Source: Phycisphaera sp. (GTDB lineage: Bacteria > Planctomycetota > Phycisphaerae > Phycisphaerales > UBA1924). From it: a stretch of DNA of 64,000 nt. Position numbers and translations under genes: made by a program. The notes beneath the pieces were generated by a model, which saw only the letters and a program-made list of their open reading frames with translations, made no database searches and had not been told where the DNA came from. Below are positions 37,108 through 46,864 of the stretch, in pieces; the first letter of the stretch is position 1, and each line of letters begins with the position of its first letter. The stretch lies in assembly GCA_025916675.1 (NCBI GenBank), contig CP098402.1:243205-307204 (forward strand). The letters are read 5' to 3'.

Positions 37108-38217
37108 CTACGCGGACGCCTCTTCGGGTGGCAGCCCACCGGTCAGTTTCTTCACAGCCAGAACCGCCGCCGCCGTCACCACGGTGCCCAGCACAATGGC
37201 GACGATATACATCAGCTTGTGCTCCACAACAAACAGCACGATCGGACCGCCGTGCGGCGCGTGGTTGCCCACTGCGGCCAGCATCGCCGTCACGCTGGCG
37301 GCCATCGACCCCAGCATGATGCACGGGATCACGCGCAACGGATCGGCCGCCGCGAACGGGATCGCTCCCTCGGTGATGCCGATCATGCCCATGCCCAGCG
37401 CGGCCAGGCCTGCCTCGTGCTGGTCCTCACGCCACATCTTCCGAGCGATCACCGTTGCCAGCCCGAGCCCCAGCGGCGGCGTGCAGATTGCCGCGGCCAC
37501 GGGGCCCATGATCAGGATGTTCCCGTCCTGGATCAGTCCCGCCGCGAAGAAGAATGCGACCTTGTTCACCGGCCCGCCCATGTCAAATGCGATCATCGCC
37601 CCGAGCAGCGCCGCCAACAGCACAGCGCTGCCGCCCTGCATGCCTTCAAGCCCCGCGGTCATCCACGCCATCAGCGCCGCGATAGGTGGCCCGATGACGA
37701 GCAGCATCAACACACCGATCACTAGCGCGCTGATGACTGGGATCACGAGGATCGGCATCAACGGCTTGACAAACTTGTTCGCCGGAATCTGCTTCAGCCC
37801 CAGCACCACATAGCCCGCGATCAACCCCGCCACGATAGCACCGAGGAAGCCCGCGCTCACCGACTCGCTCGCGTTGTCCCACGGCACCACCAGATTCCCA
37901 CTGAACCATCCGCCCAACATGCCCGCAACGAGTCCCGGCTTGCCCGCGACCGAGTACGCGATGTACCCGCCCAGCACCGGCAGCATGAGCGTGAACGCCG
38001 CGCCACCGATAGCCAGCGTGGTGAGCAGAATGTTCCGTGCCCACTCGGGCTCGAGCAGCGCCAAGCTCTCGCCGAGACCCATGCCCTCGATCTTCGGTGC
38101 GAACGCCAGCGACAGCGCGATCAGAATACCGCCGCACGCGATGAACGGGATCGCGAACGACACCCCCGTCAGCAGGTGCTGCCGCAGCTTTTTCAGTTCT
38201 TGCACGATCGCGTCCAT
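37108..38217 (-). CDS. PTS fructose-type EIIC permease
   Basis: A 369-residue sugar permease with about nine to ten transmembrane helices. It begins like fructose EIIC proteins (LTGVSFAIPFIACGGILIALSLAF) and has the signature region FSGNLVVPWDNASESVSAGFLGAIVAGLIAGYV and AAICTPPLGLGLATVIARK. In the membrane it imports and phosphorylates a hexose with the EIIB and the fused HPr-EI-EIIA encoded downstream. ATG 38217 is preferred on a GGGGG leader; ATG 38235 is possible. It is divergent from the GH38 mannosidase, which hints at mannose or a mannoside as substrate. There is no fruK nearby. Confidence 0.9.
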   Translation of the reverse strand: MDAIVQELKKLRQHLLTGVSFAIPFIACGGILIALSLAFAPKIEGMGLGESLALLEPEWARNILLTTLAIGGAAFTLMLPVLGGYIAYSVAGKPGLVAGMLGGWFSGNLVVPWDNASESVSAGFLGAIVAGLIAGYVVLGLKQIPANKFVKPLMPILVIPVISALVIGVLMLLVIGPPIAALMAWMTAGLEGMQGGSAVLLAALLGAMIAFDMGGPVNKVAFFFAAGLIQDGNILIMGPVAAAICTPPLGLGLATVIARKMWREDQHEAGLAALGMGMIGITEGAIPFAAADPLRVIPCIMLGSMAASVTAMLAAVGNHAPHGGPIVLFVVEHKLMYIVAIVLGTVVTAAAVLAVKKLTGGLPPEEASA

Positions 38218-38430
38218 CGCCAGCCCCCAGTCCATGCCCGGACCAACCCGCCCGAAGCGCCAATCGTACCAACAAACCCCACTCGAAGCCGCACGACCGC
38301 CCTGCCGCGCAATCTGCCGGTCATCCACCCACCCCTGGCCGACACGCCCACCAGCCGGGGTACCATCGATCTCGACGGGTTCACTTCACGGATTCGGGGG
38401 CCAAACGCCCCCAACAGACGGAGCAAGACG

Positions 38431-41400
38431 ATGAACAGCATCATCCGGGCGGCGGCGGGCATGGCGGTGGCAATAGCCTCAACCCTCGGCCACGCCCAAG
38501 ATCAGGTCGAAAACACCCGGCCCGACCCCGCCGACATCGATCTGACCGAGCCCACCCTCTTCGTCGTCGGCTACGCCCACCTCGACACCCAGTGGCGCTG
38601 GACCTATCACGACACCATCCGCGAGTTCATCCCCAACACGCTCCACCACAACTTCGACCGCTTCGAGAAGTACCCCGGCTACGTCTTCAACTTCGGCGGG
38701 ACCCGACGCTTCCGCATGATGGAAGAGTACTACCCCGAGGACTTCGAGACCCTCAAGAAGCATGTCGCCGAGGGGCGCTGGTTCCCCTCGGGGTCCGCCG
38801 TCGATGAGAACGACGCCAACGTGCCTTCGGGTGAGTCCCAGATCCGCCACGTGCTCTACGGCAACAAGTACACGCGAGACACCTTCGGCGTCACCAGCAG
38901 CGAGTTCATGCTGCCCGACTGTTTCGGCTTCCCCGCCGCCCTGCCCAGCCTGCTGGCCCATAGCGGACTCAAGGGCTTCAGCACCCAGAAGCTCACATGG
39001 AACGCCGTCACGCCCATCCCCTTCAAGGTGGGCGTGTGGGAAGGCCCCGACGGCAACTCCATCATCGCCGCCCTCGATCCCGGTGCCTACGTCGCCGACG
39101 TGCGCACCGATTTGTCAAAGGACGAGAGCTGGTTCCAGCGTATCAACAATAACGGCGAGGAATCGGGTGTCTACGTCGACTACCACTACTACGGCGTGGG
39201 CGACCAGGGCGGCGCACCCCGCGAGCCGTCGGTCGCACTCGTCGAGCAGAGCGTGGCCAACAGCAAGAACAAGGACGCGAAGATCAACGTCATCGCCCAA
39301 CGGGCCGACATGATGTTCGAGGCCATCACGCCCGAGCAGCGAGCCGCCCTGCCGACCTACACCGGTGAGCTCCAGCTCATCGAGCACTCGGCCGGCAGCA
39401 TCAGCTCCCAGGCCTATATGAAGCGCTGGAACCGGAAGAACGAGCAACTCGCCGACGCCGCCGAGAAGGCCGCGGTCGGTGCGATGCTCCTCGGCGCGCG
39501 CGACTATCCCGGCCAACGCCTGCAAGACGCCTGGGAGTTGGTCCTGGGCTCGCAGATGCACGACATCCTGCCCGGCACCAGCGTGCCGCTGGCCTACGAC
39601 CTTTCCTGGAACGACGAGGTCATCGCCGCCAACCAGTTTGGCGCGGTCCTGGCCGACTCGGCCTCGGCCATCATCGGCGCGATGGACACGACCGCCCAGG
39701 GCACATCGGTCATCGTCTTCAACCCGCTCTCGTGGGATCGCCACGACCTCGTTGAGGCCGAAATCCCCTTCGAGGGCGAAGCGCCCAAGGCTGTCGTCGT
39801 GCTCAACGCCGAGGGCGAGCCCGTGCCCGCCCAGGTGCTCTGGGCCGATGACCACGGCGTCGCCCGCATCGCATTCACGGGAACCGTCCCCTCCATCGGC
39901 TTTGCGGCCTTCGACGTGCGGCTGAGCCAGAACGAGTTCCCCGGCCGCTCCAGCGAGCTGAGCATCACCCCCGACGGCCGCCGCCTGGAGAACGGCAACT
40001 ACATCGTCAAGCTCAATGCGCGCGGCGACGTGGAGTCCATCTTCGACAAGCAGGCCGACACCGAGCTACTCAGCGCCCCCGCGCGCATCGGCCTGCACTA
40101 CGAGAACCCCAGCCAGTGGCCCGCGTGGAACATGGACTGGGCCGACCGCCAACTGCCCGCGAAGGCTTTCGTCGGAGAGAGTGGCCCGGTCAGCGTCGAA
40201 GTCATCGAGAACGGCCCCGCCCGCGTCGCCGTGCAGGTAACGCGTGAGGCCGAAGGATCGACCTTCACCCAGCGCATCCGATTGGCAAGCGGAGGCCAGC
40301 GCGTCGAGTTCGACACCGACATCGACTGGAAGACCCGCGAGCGCAGCGTCCGCACCGCCTTCCCGCTCACCGCAAGCAACCCGACGGCCACCTACGACAT
40401 CCACCTGGGCACGACCGAACGCGGCAACGGCCACCCGAACCAATACGAGTACCTCTTCCACCAGTGGTTCGACCTGACCGATACTTCGGGCGACTTCGGC
40501 ACGACCGTGATGTGCGACAGCAAGTACGCCGCCGACAAGCCCGACGACAGCACCGTCCGCCTCACGCTGCTGTTCACCCCCGGCGTGCGCGGCGGCTACC
40601 CAGACCAGCAGAGCCAGGATATCGGCCGCCACCACGTGCTCTACGCCGTCCAGGGCCACGCTGGAGATTGGCGCGAGGGGCGCAGCTTCGCGAACGCCGC
40701 CGGCCTCAACCAGCCACTCATCCCGTTCCGCACGACCTCGCACGCTGGCGACCTGGGCAAGTCGGTCTCGCTCCTGAGCCTGAGCAGCGATACCGTGAGC
40801 GTCCAGGCCATGAAGAAGGCCGAGGACACCGGCGAGATCGTGATCCGTCTGCGTGAGCAGTCGGGCCAAGCAGCGAACAACATCTCCATCGGGAGCGATC
40901 TCGGGATGATCTCCGGGGCCCGGCTCGTCGATGGCCAGGAGCGTGCTCTCGCCGATCTCACGATCAATAACGGTGCGATCGAGACGGACATCGGGAGCTA
41001 TGGCCTCCAGGCGATCGCGCTGACCATCGACGAGGTTGCGACCCGAGCCTCCAAGCCCGAATCCCGGCCCGTCCGGTTGCGGTACAACACCGATGCTATC
41101 AGCACCAACGCCGACCGTACCGCCGGCGGCATGGCGAGCGGCCGCTCGTACCCCGCCGAGCAATTGCCCCCGGCGCTGACGCTCGGCGGCGTTGAATTCC
41201 AACTCGGCGAGGCCGACGAGAACAACGCGATGGCGTGCCGTGGCCAGGAGTTGCAACTCCCCATGGGCGACTTCGATACGCTCTACCTGCTGCTGGCTTC
41301 GAGTGACGATGACGCCCACGCGTTCGTCAGCATCAACGGCGACGAGCACTATCTGGGAGCCCCGGCCTGGGACGGCTACGTCGGCCAGTGGGACCACCGC

Positions 41401-42774
41401 GAATGGCCGGGCGACGTGACCGACCCGCGCTATCCCTGGGGGCGCAGCGACATCATCGGGTTGACACCGGGTTTCATCAAGCCCGACGAGATCGCCTGGT
41501 ACGCCTCGCATCACCACTCTGGTGGTGAAGACGCGATCTACCGCTACTGCTACGTGTTCCGCAAGAGCATCGAGCTGGCCGAGGGGACCCGCACCGTCAC
41601 GCTGCCCGACGATCCGCGCATCAAGATTCTTGCGGCCAGTGTGGCGCGTGTCGGTGCGACCGCCGAGCCCGCCCGTGCGTTGTTCGATACGCTGGACGAC
41701 CACCAGCAGCGACCACCCGTGATCGAGGTCGCCGGCGTGCCCACCGGCCGCAACGGGGCCTATACCGATACTATCGAGGCGACCATCGAGCCCAGCCTGT
41801 ACTGGCAACCCGGCTCGTTCCACTACACCACCGACGGCTCGAAGCCGACGACGGATTCCCCCGTGTACTCTGGTGCGATCACGCTCACCGAGACCACCAC
41901 GATCAGCACCGCGGCCGTCGACACCCAAGGGACACTGGGGCCCGCCCAGACCCGGACGGTCCGCGTGGTTGACGAGACGTGCCCGAGCGTGCGGAGCGTC
42001 CTTGCGATGTACGAGATGCCGCAGATCCGCGTTGAGTTCTCCGAGCCGGTGAAGCAACTCGGGCCGGGAAACTTCGAGCTCGATCCGAGTATCGCCGTGC
42101 GGCGTGTGGAGATGGACAACGACTTCCGTGCCGCGACGATCGACCTGGCGAGTGCTCCAGAGATGGGCACGCCCTACACGTTGCTCACTCGTGCGGTGCA
42201 GGATCGCTCGCCGGCCGGCAACGGGCTCGATACACATCGCCAGACCTTCGTGATCTCGGGGCCGGTGTTCTCGCTGGAGACGATCGACAAGAGCCAGTAC
42301 GGCTCGACCATCGAGAACACGCCAGGCCTTCCTGTCAACGCCGGTGACCCATGGACCATCAACGTGTGGGCGAAGATGGAGGGGCAACCGACGAACCACA
42401 CGGTGCTGGTCGGTTTCGGCAACTGCGACGCGCGCAATGGCGGGCAGGCGCGGTACCTCACGAAGTTCGCCAGCGGCGTCCACATGTGGAGCCATAACCA
42501 GGACGTGCCCAGCCGGACGCAGTACGACACGGGCCGGTGGCAGATGATCACCGCGACCTACGACGGCCGTGTCGGCAAGCTGTACAAGGACGGCAAGCTG
42601 ATCGGCCAGCGCACGGTGCGGCTGTCTGATGACGCCAACCTCATCCAGATCGCCCCGCTCGACCCGTGGGACCGGCGGTACCAGTTCGGGGGCGACCTCG
42701 CGGGCCTGACCATCTGGGACCAGGCGCTCACCGAGCAGGCCATCGATACGTTGCTCGATAGTTCCCCGCGATGA
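38431..42774 (+). CDS. Secreted GH38 alpha-mannosidase, multidomain
   Basis: A 1447-residue exported enzyme with a signal peptide cleaved near LGHAQ. The GH38 catalytic domain starts at about residue 45, with the zinc motif YAHLDTQWRWT and the candidate nucleophile Asp in LPDCFGFPAALPSLL near residue 162. The middle and C-terminal beta domains of the family follow to about residue 850. Then come a carbohydrate-binding-like region, a chitobiase C-terminal/FN3-like domain (SFHYTTDGSKPTTDSPVYSG), a Big_5-like Ig domain (VEFSEPVKQLGPGNF) and a LamG/concanavalin domain at the end (NVWAKMEGQPTNHTVLVGFG). GGAG seven bases before ATG 38431. Likely cleaves alpha-mannosides outside the cytoplasm. Confidence 0.9.
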   Translation: MNSIIRAAAGMAVAIASTLGHAQDQVENTRPDPADIDLTEPTLFVVGYAHLDTQWRWTYHDTIREFIPNTLHHNFDRFEKYPGYVFNFGGTRRFRMMEEYYPEDFETLKKHVAEGRWFPSGSAVDENDANVPSGESQIRHVLYGNKYTRDTFGVTSSEFMLPDCFGFPAALPSLLAHSGLKGFSTQKLTWNAVTPIPFKVGVWEGPDGNSIIAALDPGAYVADVRTDLSKDESWFQRINNNGEESGVYVDYHYYGVGDQGGAPREPSVALVEQSVANSKNKDAKINVIAQRADMMFEAITPEQRAALPTYTGELQLIEHSAGSISSQAYMKRWNRKNEQLADAAEKAAVGAMLLGARDYPGQRLQDAWELVLGSQMHDILPGTSVPLAYDLSWNDEVIAANQFGAVLADSASAIIGAMDTTAQGTSVIVFNPLSWDRHDLVEAEIPFEGEAPKAVVVLNAEGEPVPAQVLWADDHGVARIAFTGTVPSIGFAAFDVRLSQNEFPGRSSELSITPDGRRLENGNYIVKLNARGDVESIFDKQADTELLSAPARIGLHYENPSQWPAWNMDWADRQLPAKAFVGESGPVSVEVIENGPARVAVQVTREAEGSTFTQRIRLASGGQRVEFDTDIDWKTRERSVRTAFPLTASNPTATYDIHLGTTERGNGHPNQYEYLFHQWFDLTDTSGDFGTTVMCDSKYAADKPDDSTVRLTLLFTPGVRGGYPDQQSQDIGRHHVLYAVQGHAGDWREGRSFANAAGLNQPLIPFRTTSHAGDLGKSVSLLSLSSDTVSVQAMKKAEDTGEIVIRLREQSGQAANNISIGSDLGMISGARLVDGQERALADLTINNGAIETDIGSYGLQAIALTIDEVATRASKPESRPVRLRYNTDAISTNADRTAGGMASGRSYPAEQLPPALTLGGVEFQLGEADENNAMACRGQELQLPMGDFDTLYLLLASSDDDAHAFVSINGDEHYLGAPAWDGYVGQWDHREWPGDVTDPRYPWGRSDIIGLTPGFIKPDEIAWYASHHHSGGEDAIYRYCYVFRKSIELAEGTRTVTLPDDPRIKILAASVARVGATAEPARALFDTLDDHQQRPPVIEVAGVPTGRNGAYTDTIEATIEPSLYWQPGSFHYTTDGSKPTTDSPVYSGAITLTETTTISTAAVDTQGTLGPAQTRTVRVVDETCPSVRSVLAMYEMPQIRVEFSEPVKQLGPGNFELDPSIAVRRVEMDNDFRAATIDLASAPEMGTPYTLLTRAVQDRSPAGNGLDTHRQTFVISGPVFSLETIDKSQYGSTIENTPGLPVNAGDPWTINVWAKMEGQPTNHTVLVGFGNCDARNGGQARYLTKFASGVHMWSHNQDVPSRTQYDTGRWQMITATYDGRVGKLYKDGKLIGQRTVRLSDDANLIQIAPLDPWDRRYQFGGDLAGLTIWDQALTEQAIDTLLDSSPR

Positions 42775-43946
42775 TCCGCGCCTGCATCGCCATCGCCCTG
42801 CTGGTCGCCGGGTGCGTCGACGCACATCCGACGGTGCCAACGGTGGCGGAGGTGCGCGTCAGCCAGGGCGAGCACGGCGGCGTGGTCGAGGTCATCGTGA
42901 CACACGACGCGCTGGCGTACGCGCTCAACGACACGTCGGCCCGCGTCATGGATTGGCAGATGTACGAGCTGCTCGAGGGCCCGGCCGACACACTGGCCGC
43001 GGCGCTGCGGGATGGGCGTGAGCGGTTTGCGGCCGGGTTCGAGTTGATCGCCGATGGGCGTCGCATCCCGTTTGACATCGTGGAAGCCCCCACGCTGGGT
43101 GCGGTTGAAACCTGGAAAACGGAGAACCCGTCTCTTCGGCTGCCCGTCACGATGGAATTTGTGTTGCGTGCGGGGCTTCCGACGGGCGCGACCGCCCTGT
43201 CGATGCGTGCGCCCCACGTGCTCGATGGGGTGTTCCTGGTTGTACACCGGCCGGGGACCGAGGCGGTGTACCTGCCGCTGGGTGTCGCCGAGGTCTCGCC
43301 GGCGGTTGACGTGTCGATGGTGGGGGTGCCCGAGCCAGAAGGTGGGAATGGGGGGACGGGCGAGGAAGCTGTCATTGTGGAATCGCCGGGCTGGCTCGGC
43401 ATCGGTTGGCGGTACGTGGTCCTGGGATATCGCCACATCGTGCCGGAGGGAACGGACCACCAATTGTTCATATTGGCGTTGTTCCTGTTGAATACGCGAC
43501 TCAGAGATCTGCTCTTGCAAACATCGGTCTTCACCCTGGCGCACACGTGCACGCTGGCCGTCGCATCGCTCGACGTGGTGCGCGTCTCTCCGGGAATCGT
43601 CGAGCCGGTGATCACCGGGTCGATCGCGTTCGTGGCGATCGAGAACGTGTTCGTGACCGAGTCGCGCCCGTGGCGTGGCGCGACGGCATTCGTATTCGGG
43701 CTGGCGCACGGCTTGGGTTTTGGGACCGAGCTCAACACCATCGGCTTGCCGCGGGACCAGCTCGTACTCGGTCTGGTTGGCTTCAGCGTTGGCGTGGAGG
43801 TCGGGCACGCGACGATCCTCGTGGTCGCCTTTGGGATCTTGGGCTGGTGGCGGGGGAAGGATTGGTATCGCACCCGAGTAACGCTGCCGCTCTCGGTGGT
43901 GATCGCCGCGATCGCGCTGTGGTGGCTCGTCCAGCGGCTCTCGTGA
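42771..43946 (+). CDS. HupE/UreJ-family membrane protein with lipoprotein-like signal
   Basis: A 391-residue protein. The N-terminal signal has a possible lipobox (LLVAGC, Cys 15). A beta-rich periplasmic domain reaches about residue 210. Then come six transmembrane helices starting with the HupE/UreJ_2 signature YRHIVPEGTDHQLFILALFL and VFTLAHTCTLAVASL, FGLAHGLGFG. Some family members are nickel or cobalt transporters, and many are uncharacterised. ATG overlaps the GH38 stop in ATGA, so the two are translationally coupled, an odd pairing for a metal transporter. Confidence 0.82.
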   Translation: MIRACIAIALLVAGCVDAHPTVPTVAEVRVSQGEHGGVVEVIVTHDALAYALNDTSARVMDWQMYELLEGPADTLAAALRDGRERFAAGFELIADGRRIPFDIVEAPTLGAVETWKTENPSLRLPVTMEFVLRAGLPTGATALSMRAPHVLDGVFLVVHRPGTEAVYLPLGVAEVSPAVDVSMVGVPEPEGGNGGTGEEAVIVESPGWLGIGWRYVVLGYRHIVPEGTDHQLFILALFLLNTRLRDLLLQTSVFTLAHTCTLAVASLDVVRVSPGIVEPVITGSIAFVAIENVFVTESRPWRGATAFVFGLAHGLGFGTELNTIGLPRDQLVLGLVGFSVGVEVGHATILVVAFGILGWWRGKDWYRTRVTLPLSVVIAAIALWWLVQRLS

Positions 43947-44112
43947 GTACGCCGGCCGCGTTATGGACGCTCCGTTGCGTGCGGCTGGGCTTATCAGACT
44001 GGCCCCAGTCGTGCTTGGTCCGCACAGGCAGACCCGGTCGAGCGATGGTCGTCGAGACCATTCCATCATCCGTTAAGGGGGACCGATTCCATGCTGGCGA
44101 AAGGGGTCCAGC

Positions 44113-45341
44113 GTGGCAGCGAATGGCCAGCCGAACAACTCCCATGCTGTGAGCTCCGATTATGGTGCTGACGCTGCCGATTTAGCGCGCCAGCTCGAGA
44201 CCGTAACACAGGATCTCCGGCAGAAGAGCGAGCGGCTCTCGGAATTGTCCGAATCGGCCCATCGATTCGTCGAGGATGTGGCTCATGACTTTCGCACGCC
44301 GCTGACGGTCATCCAGGAGTTCGCTTCGATCATGGCCGACGGAATCGGCGGCGACGTGAACGAGAAGCACCGCGAGTTTCTGGACCTCATCTCGTGCGCC
44401 ACGCGGGACCTGGCCGAACTCGTTGACAATTCCTTGATAGCGGCAAGCTGCGTGCCGGCACGCTGCGGGTCGATCGAAGGGCCCATGGTGTGGACGCGAT
44501 CCTCGATTCTTGCTGGTCCAGGCTGAGTGAGCGGGCACGTACGCACGGCATCGAGCTCGTGCGTGAGACCGGCGCGGATCTACCCGAGGTCTACGTCGAT
44601 CTGGAGCGGGCTCGACGCGCCCTCACCAACCTCGTGGTCAACGCGATCAAGACCGCACCGCCGGATTCGCGCGTGGTGGTTGGTGCCCATCTCGATGGTC
44701 CGGAGGCCGTCAGGCTGGATGTGATTGATCACGGTTCGGCGCTGACCCCCAACCAACTCGCTCGCGTGGGCGAGTGCTTCCGCCCAGATACGGTATCTCA
44801 CACGAAGGAGACCAAGGGCTTCGGCCTTGGGCTGAGCGTGGTTGGCCAATTGGCCTGTATCAATCTTGGGTCGGCCTCGGTTCGCAGTGAAGAAGGCGTC
44901 GGAAACACGCACTCGTTCACGATGCCCATCGCTCGCACGGACGTTGTTGTTCGGCGGTATCTCACGTGGATCTCGTCGATGGATGAGACCTCGACATTGT
45001 GCGCATTGCGAGTGTGTGAGGTGACACCGACAGAACCTGACGATGGTATCCGGGCATTTCTCGCGTCGGTGTCTCGCGCGACCGATCTTGAGTTGCCGGC
45101 AATCGACGGCGACGGGTTTGTCATCTGTGGAGTTGGTTATAAGCCGGATGAATGGCGTGCGCGTGTGAGCGGGCTCTATGCCGAATCCGCACTCCGTGTT
45201 GGGCGGCTGGACCGCAGTCCGCTCGTGATCGACATCCTTGGCACACGCAACATCCGGGATTCTGAATCGTTCCTGCTGGAGCATCTCGCTTGCGAACTGG
45301 AGGCTCGACCCCATGCCGAAGTCCATTCTGATTGTCGATGA
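44113..45341 (+). pseudogene. Sensor histidine kinase split by a one-base frameshift
   Basis: GTG 44113 (AAGGGG six bases upstream) begins a cytoplasmic kinase with a coiled region and the H-box FVEDVAHDFRTPLTVIQ (His ~58). The frame stops at 44526. The +2-related frame from 44427 gives QFLDSGKLRAGTLRVD and then the ATPase half: N-box ALTNLVVNAIKTAP, KGFGLGLSVVGQ. The join falls at GACAATTCCTT (44425-44435), where one missing T would restore VDNFLDSG. Behind the ATPase lies ~130 residues with weak GGDEF-like pattern. The second part could be made alone from GTG 44490 but would lack the His. A receiver gene overlaps its end by 29 bases. Confidence 0.8.
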
Positions 45342-45714
45342 CGAGCCCGCCATCACCGGGGCGCTCATGACCCGTCTTGAGACCTACGGCCACACGGTCT
45401 ACCACGCCATCAATGGGCTGGCCGGTGTCGAGGCGGCGGCGATGTACGAGCCGGATATGGTCATCTTGGACGTTCGCATGCCGGACATCGATGGCTTCGA
45501 GGCGTTCGAGCGCATCCGCCGGATGCCGCGATTGAGCCAGATGCCGATCGTGTTCCTCTCGGCCCATGCTCAGGAGGACGCGCACCAGCGAGCGATGCAG
45601 CTCGGTGCCGTCGCGTTCCTGTCGAAGCCGTACGAGTCCGGCGACATCCTCAAGCTCATCGATAGTCTCGACGATGCCACTATCGGATCCGACGAAGTAA
45701 CCGACGCCGCGTAA
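45313..45714 (+). CDS. CheY-like response regulator receiver
   Basis: A 133-residue single receiver domain with all key residues: LIVDDEPAITGAL (acid pair), VILDVRMPDIDGFEAF (phosphoacceptor Asp), IVFLSAHA (Ser/Thr) and FLSKPYESGD (Lys). There is no output domain, so it acts by protein contact or phosphotransfer. GGAGG nine bases before ATG 45313. It overlaps the 3' end of the frameshifted kinase, and it is presumably that kinase's partner. Confidence 0.9.
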   Translation: MPKSILIVDDEPAITGALMTRLETYGHTVYHAINGLAGVEAAAMYEPDMVILDVRMPDIDGFEAFERIRRMPRLSQMPIVFLSAHAQEDAHQRAMQLGAVAFLSKPYESGDILKLIDSLDDATIGSDEVTDAA

Positions 45715-45737
45715 TCGGACGTTCCAGGAGTATCGCT

Positions 45738-46142
45738 ATGGCCAAGCCGACGCCCGGACCCACCATTCTCATTGCTGATGACGACGTCGCGTTGCTCGCC
45801 GCGCTCAAGGCGCGGCTGGAGGCCGCGGGCTACTCGGTTGCTGCCGCCCAGGACGGCTACTCGGCGATGGACCGGGCGGCCCACCTGTGCCCCGACTTGT
45901 TGATCCTGGACGTGGACATGCCCGCCGGTGATGGGTTCAGCGTCCAGTCGCGCATGAGTAAGATCGATGAGCTGGCGTCGACGCCGGTGATCTATCTCAC
46001 CGGATCGAGCGACGTGACCATCGATCAGTCCGCGGCCTCGATGGGCGCCTTCGCGGTGATCCACAAGCCGTTCCAGACCGAGGACCTGCTCAGCACCGTG
46101 GCCAGCGCTCTGGCGCAGGCCGCCGACGCCTTGGCAAGCTGA
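45738..46142 (+). CDS. Second single-domain response regulator
   Basis: A 134-residue receiver with LIADDDVALLAALKARL, LLILDVDMPAGDGFSVQ, VIYLTGSSD and VIHKPFQTEDL, so it is catalytically complete. It lies 23 bases after the first receiver gene with AGGAG upstream of ATG 45738, forming a kinase-receiver-receiver unit. It may be a second branch or a phosphate sink. Confidence 0.9.
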   Translation: MAKPTPGPTILIADDDVALLAALKARLEAAGYSVAAAQDGYSAMDRAAHLCPDLLILDVDMPAGDGFSVQSRMSKIDELASTPVIYLTGSSDVTIDQSAASMGAFAVIHKPFQTEDLLSTVASALAQAADALAS

Positions 46143-46285
46143 TACGGCTCTAGCTATTGAATCTTGTGTTCGGCAATCGCCGGCCCGCCTTGCCGGCTCG
46201 CGGTCTTCCCGCTGGTCCGCGAGCCGGGCCGGTGCCGCGTGTCTGGCGCGGCGCGAAACGGCCCCGGCTATCATCGGGGGCCCTT

Positions 46286-46369
46286 GCCGGAGTGGCGGAA
46301 TTGGCAGACGCGGTGGATTCAAAATCCACTTCTGGAGACAGAGTGGGGGTTCGAGTCCCCCCTCCGGCA
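46286..46369 (+). tRNA. tRNA-Leu (anticodon CAA)
   Basis: A class II tRNA. The acceptor GCCGGAG pairs with CTCCGGC, with discriminator A and no encoded CCA. The anticodon stem GTGGA/TCCAC holds the loop TTCAAAA (CAA). A long variable arm and a T loop GTTCGAGTC are present. Confidence 0.95.
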
Positions 46370-46436
46370 TTTGGATCCGACGACCAACCCAACCCCCGAT
46401 GCGACCCGGCGGCCAACGAGCGGGTGGGTTGACGAC

Positions 46437-46832
46437 GTGGGTCGGCCGATCACCCGCCGGGTCGAGAAGCTCAAGACGATCGTTGACAAGCCGCTGCCGG
46501 ACCGATTGCTCCATGCGGGTGTGATTCTGGTCCTGGTCGCAGCTATTGGCTTGTGGTCGAGTTGGGAGATCCGATCCGGTTTTCGCCAGCACATCCCGAT
46601 GTGGGCCCCGTGGCCGCTGATCGCTCTCACCTGGGCGTTGATCTTGTTTGGCATGTGGCGTCGCCGTTCGGCGCGTGTGCAGATTCCAAAGCGGCTGAAG
46701 CTCGGCGAATGCCCTGGCTGTTCATACGGCTTGGGCGGCCTGCCAACGGTGGCGGTTGAGCAGCTCGAATCGGCTCTCCGCTGTCCCGAGTGCGGGGCGG
46801 TCTGGCGGGCCGAGCGGGTGGGCCAGGGCTAA
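46437..46832 (+). CDS. Small membrane protein with C-terminal zinc ribbon
   Basis: A 131-residue protein with two transmembrane helices (LLHAGVILVLVAAIGLW and PWPLIALTWALILFGMW), a basic segment, and a four-cysteine ribbon CPGC...CPEC near the end (LGECPGCSYGLGG, LRCPECGAVW). Such hydrophobic plus zinc-ribbon proteins are common in Planctomycetes and have no known function. GTG 46437 is a guess at the start; a TTG at 46371, just after the tRNA, is also in frame. It lies between two tRNA-Leu genes. Confidence 0.65.
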   Translation: MGRPITRRVEKLKTIVDKPLPDRLLHAGVILVLVAAIGLWSSWEIRSGFRQHIPMWAPWPLIALTWALILFGMWRRRSARVQIPKRLKLGECPGCSYGLGGLPTVAVEQLESALRCPECGAVWRAERVGQG

Positions 46833-46836
46833 CAAA

Positions 46837-46860
46837 AAACCCCGGGGCGAGCCCGGGGCT
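46837..46860 (-). terminator. Terminator of the minus-strand tRNA-Leu
   Basis: Read on the minus strand, CCCCGGG and CCCGGGG form a stem followed by TTTTTTG. It lies four bases after the tRNA-Leu(CAG) 3' end. Confidence 0.85.
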
Positions 46861-46864
46861 TGAG

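Noticed and set aside
40066-42840. A 924-codon minus-strand frame opposite GH38
   Set aside because: The plus strand carries a recognisable multidomain enzyme with signal peptide and ribosome binding site. The long antisense frame follows from high third-position GC.
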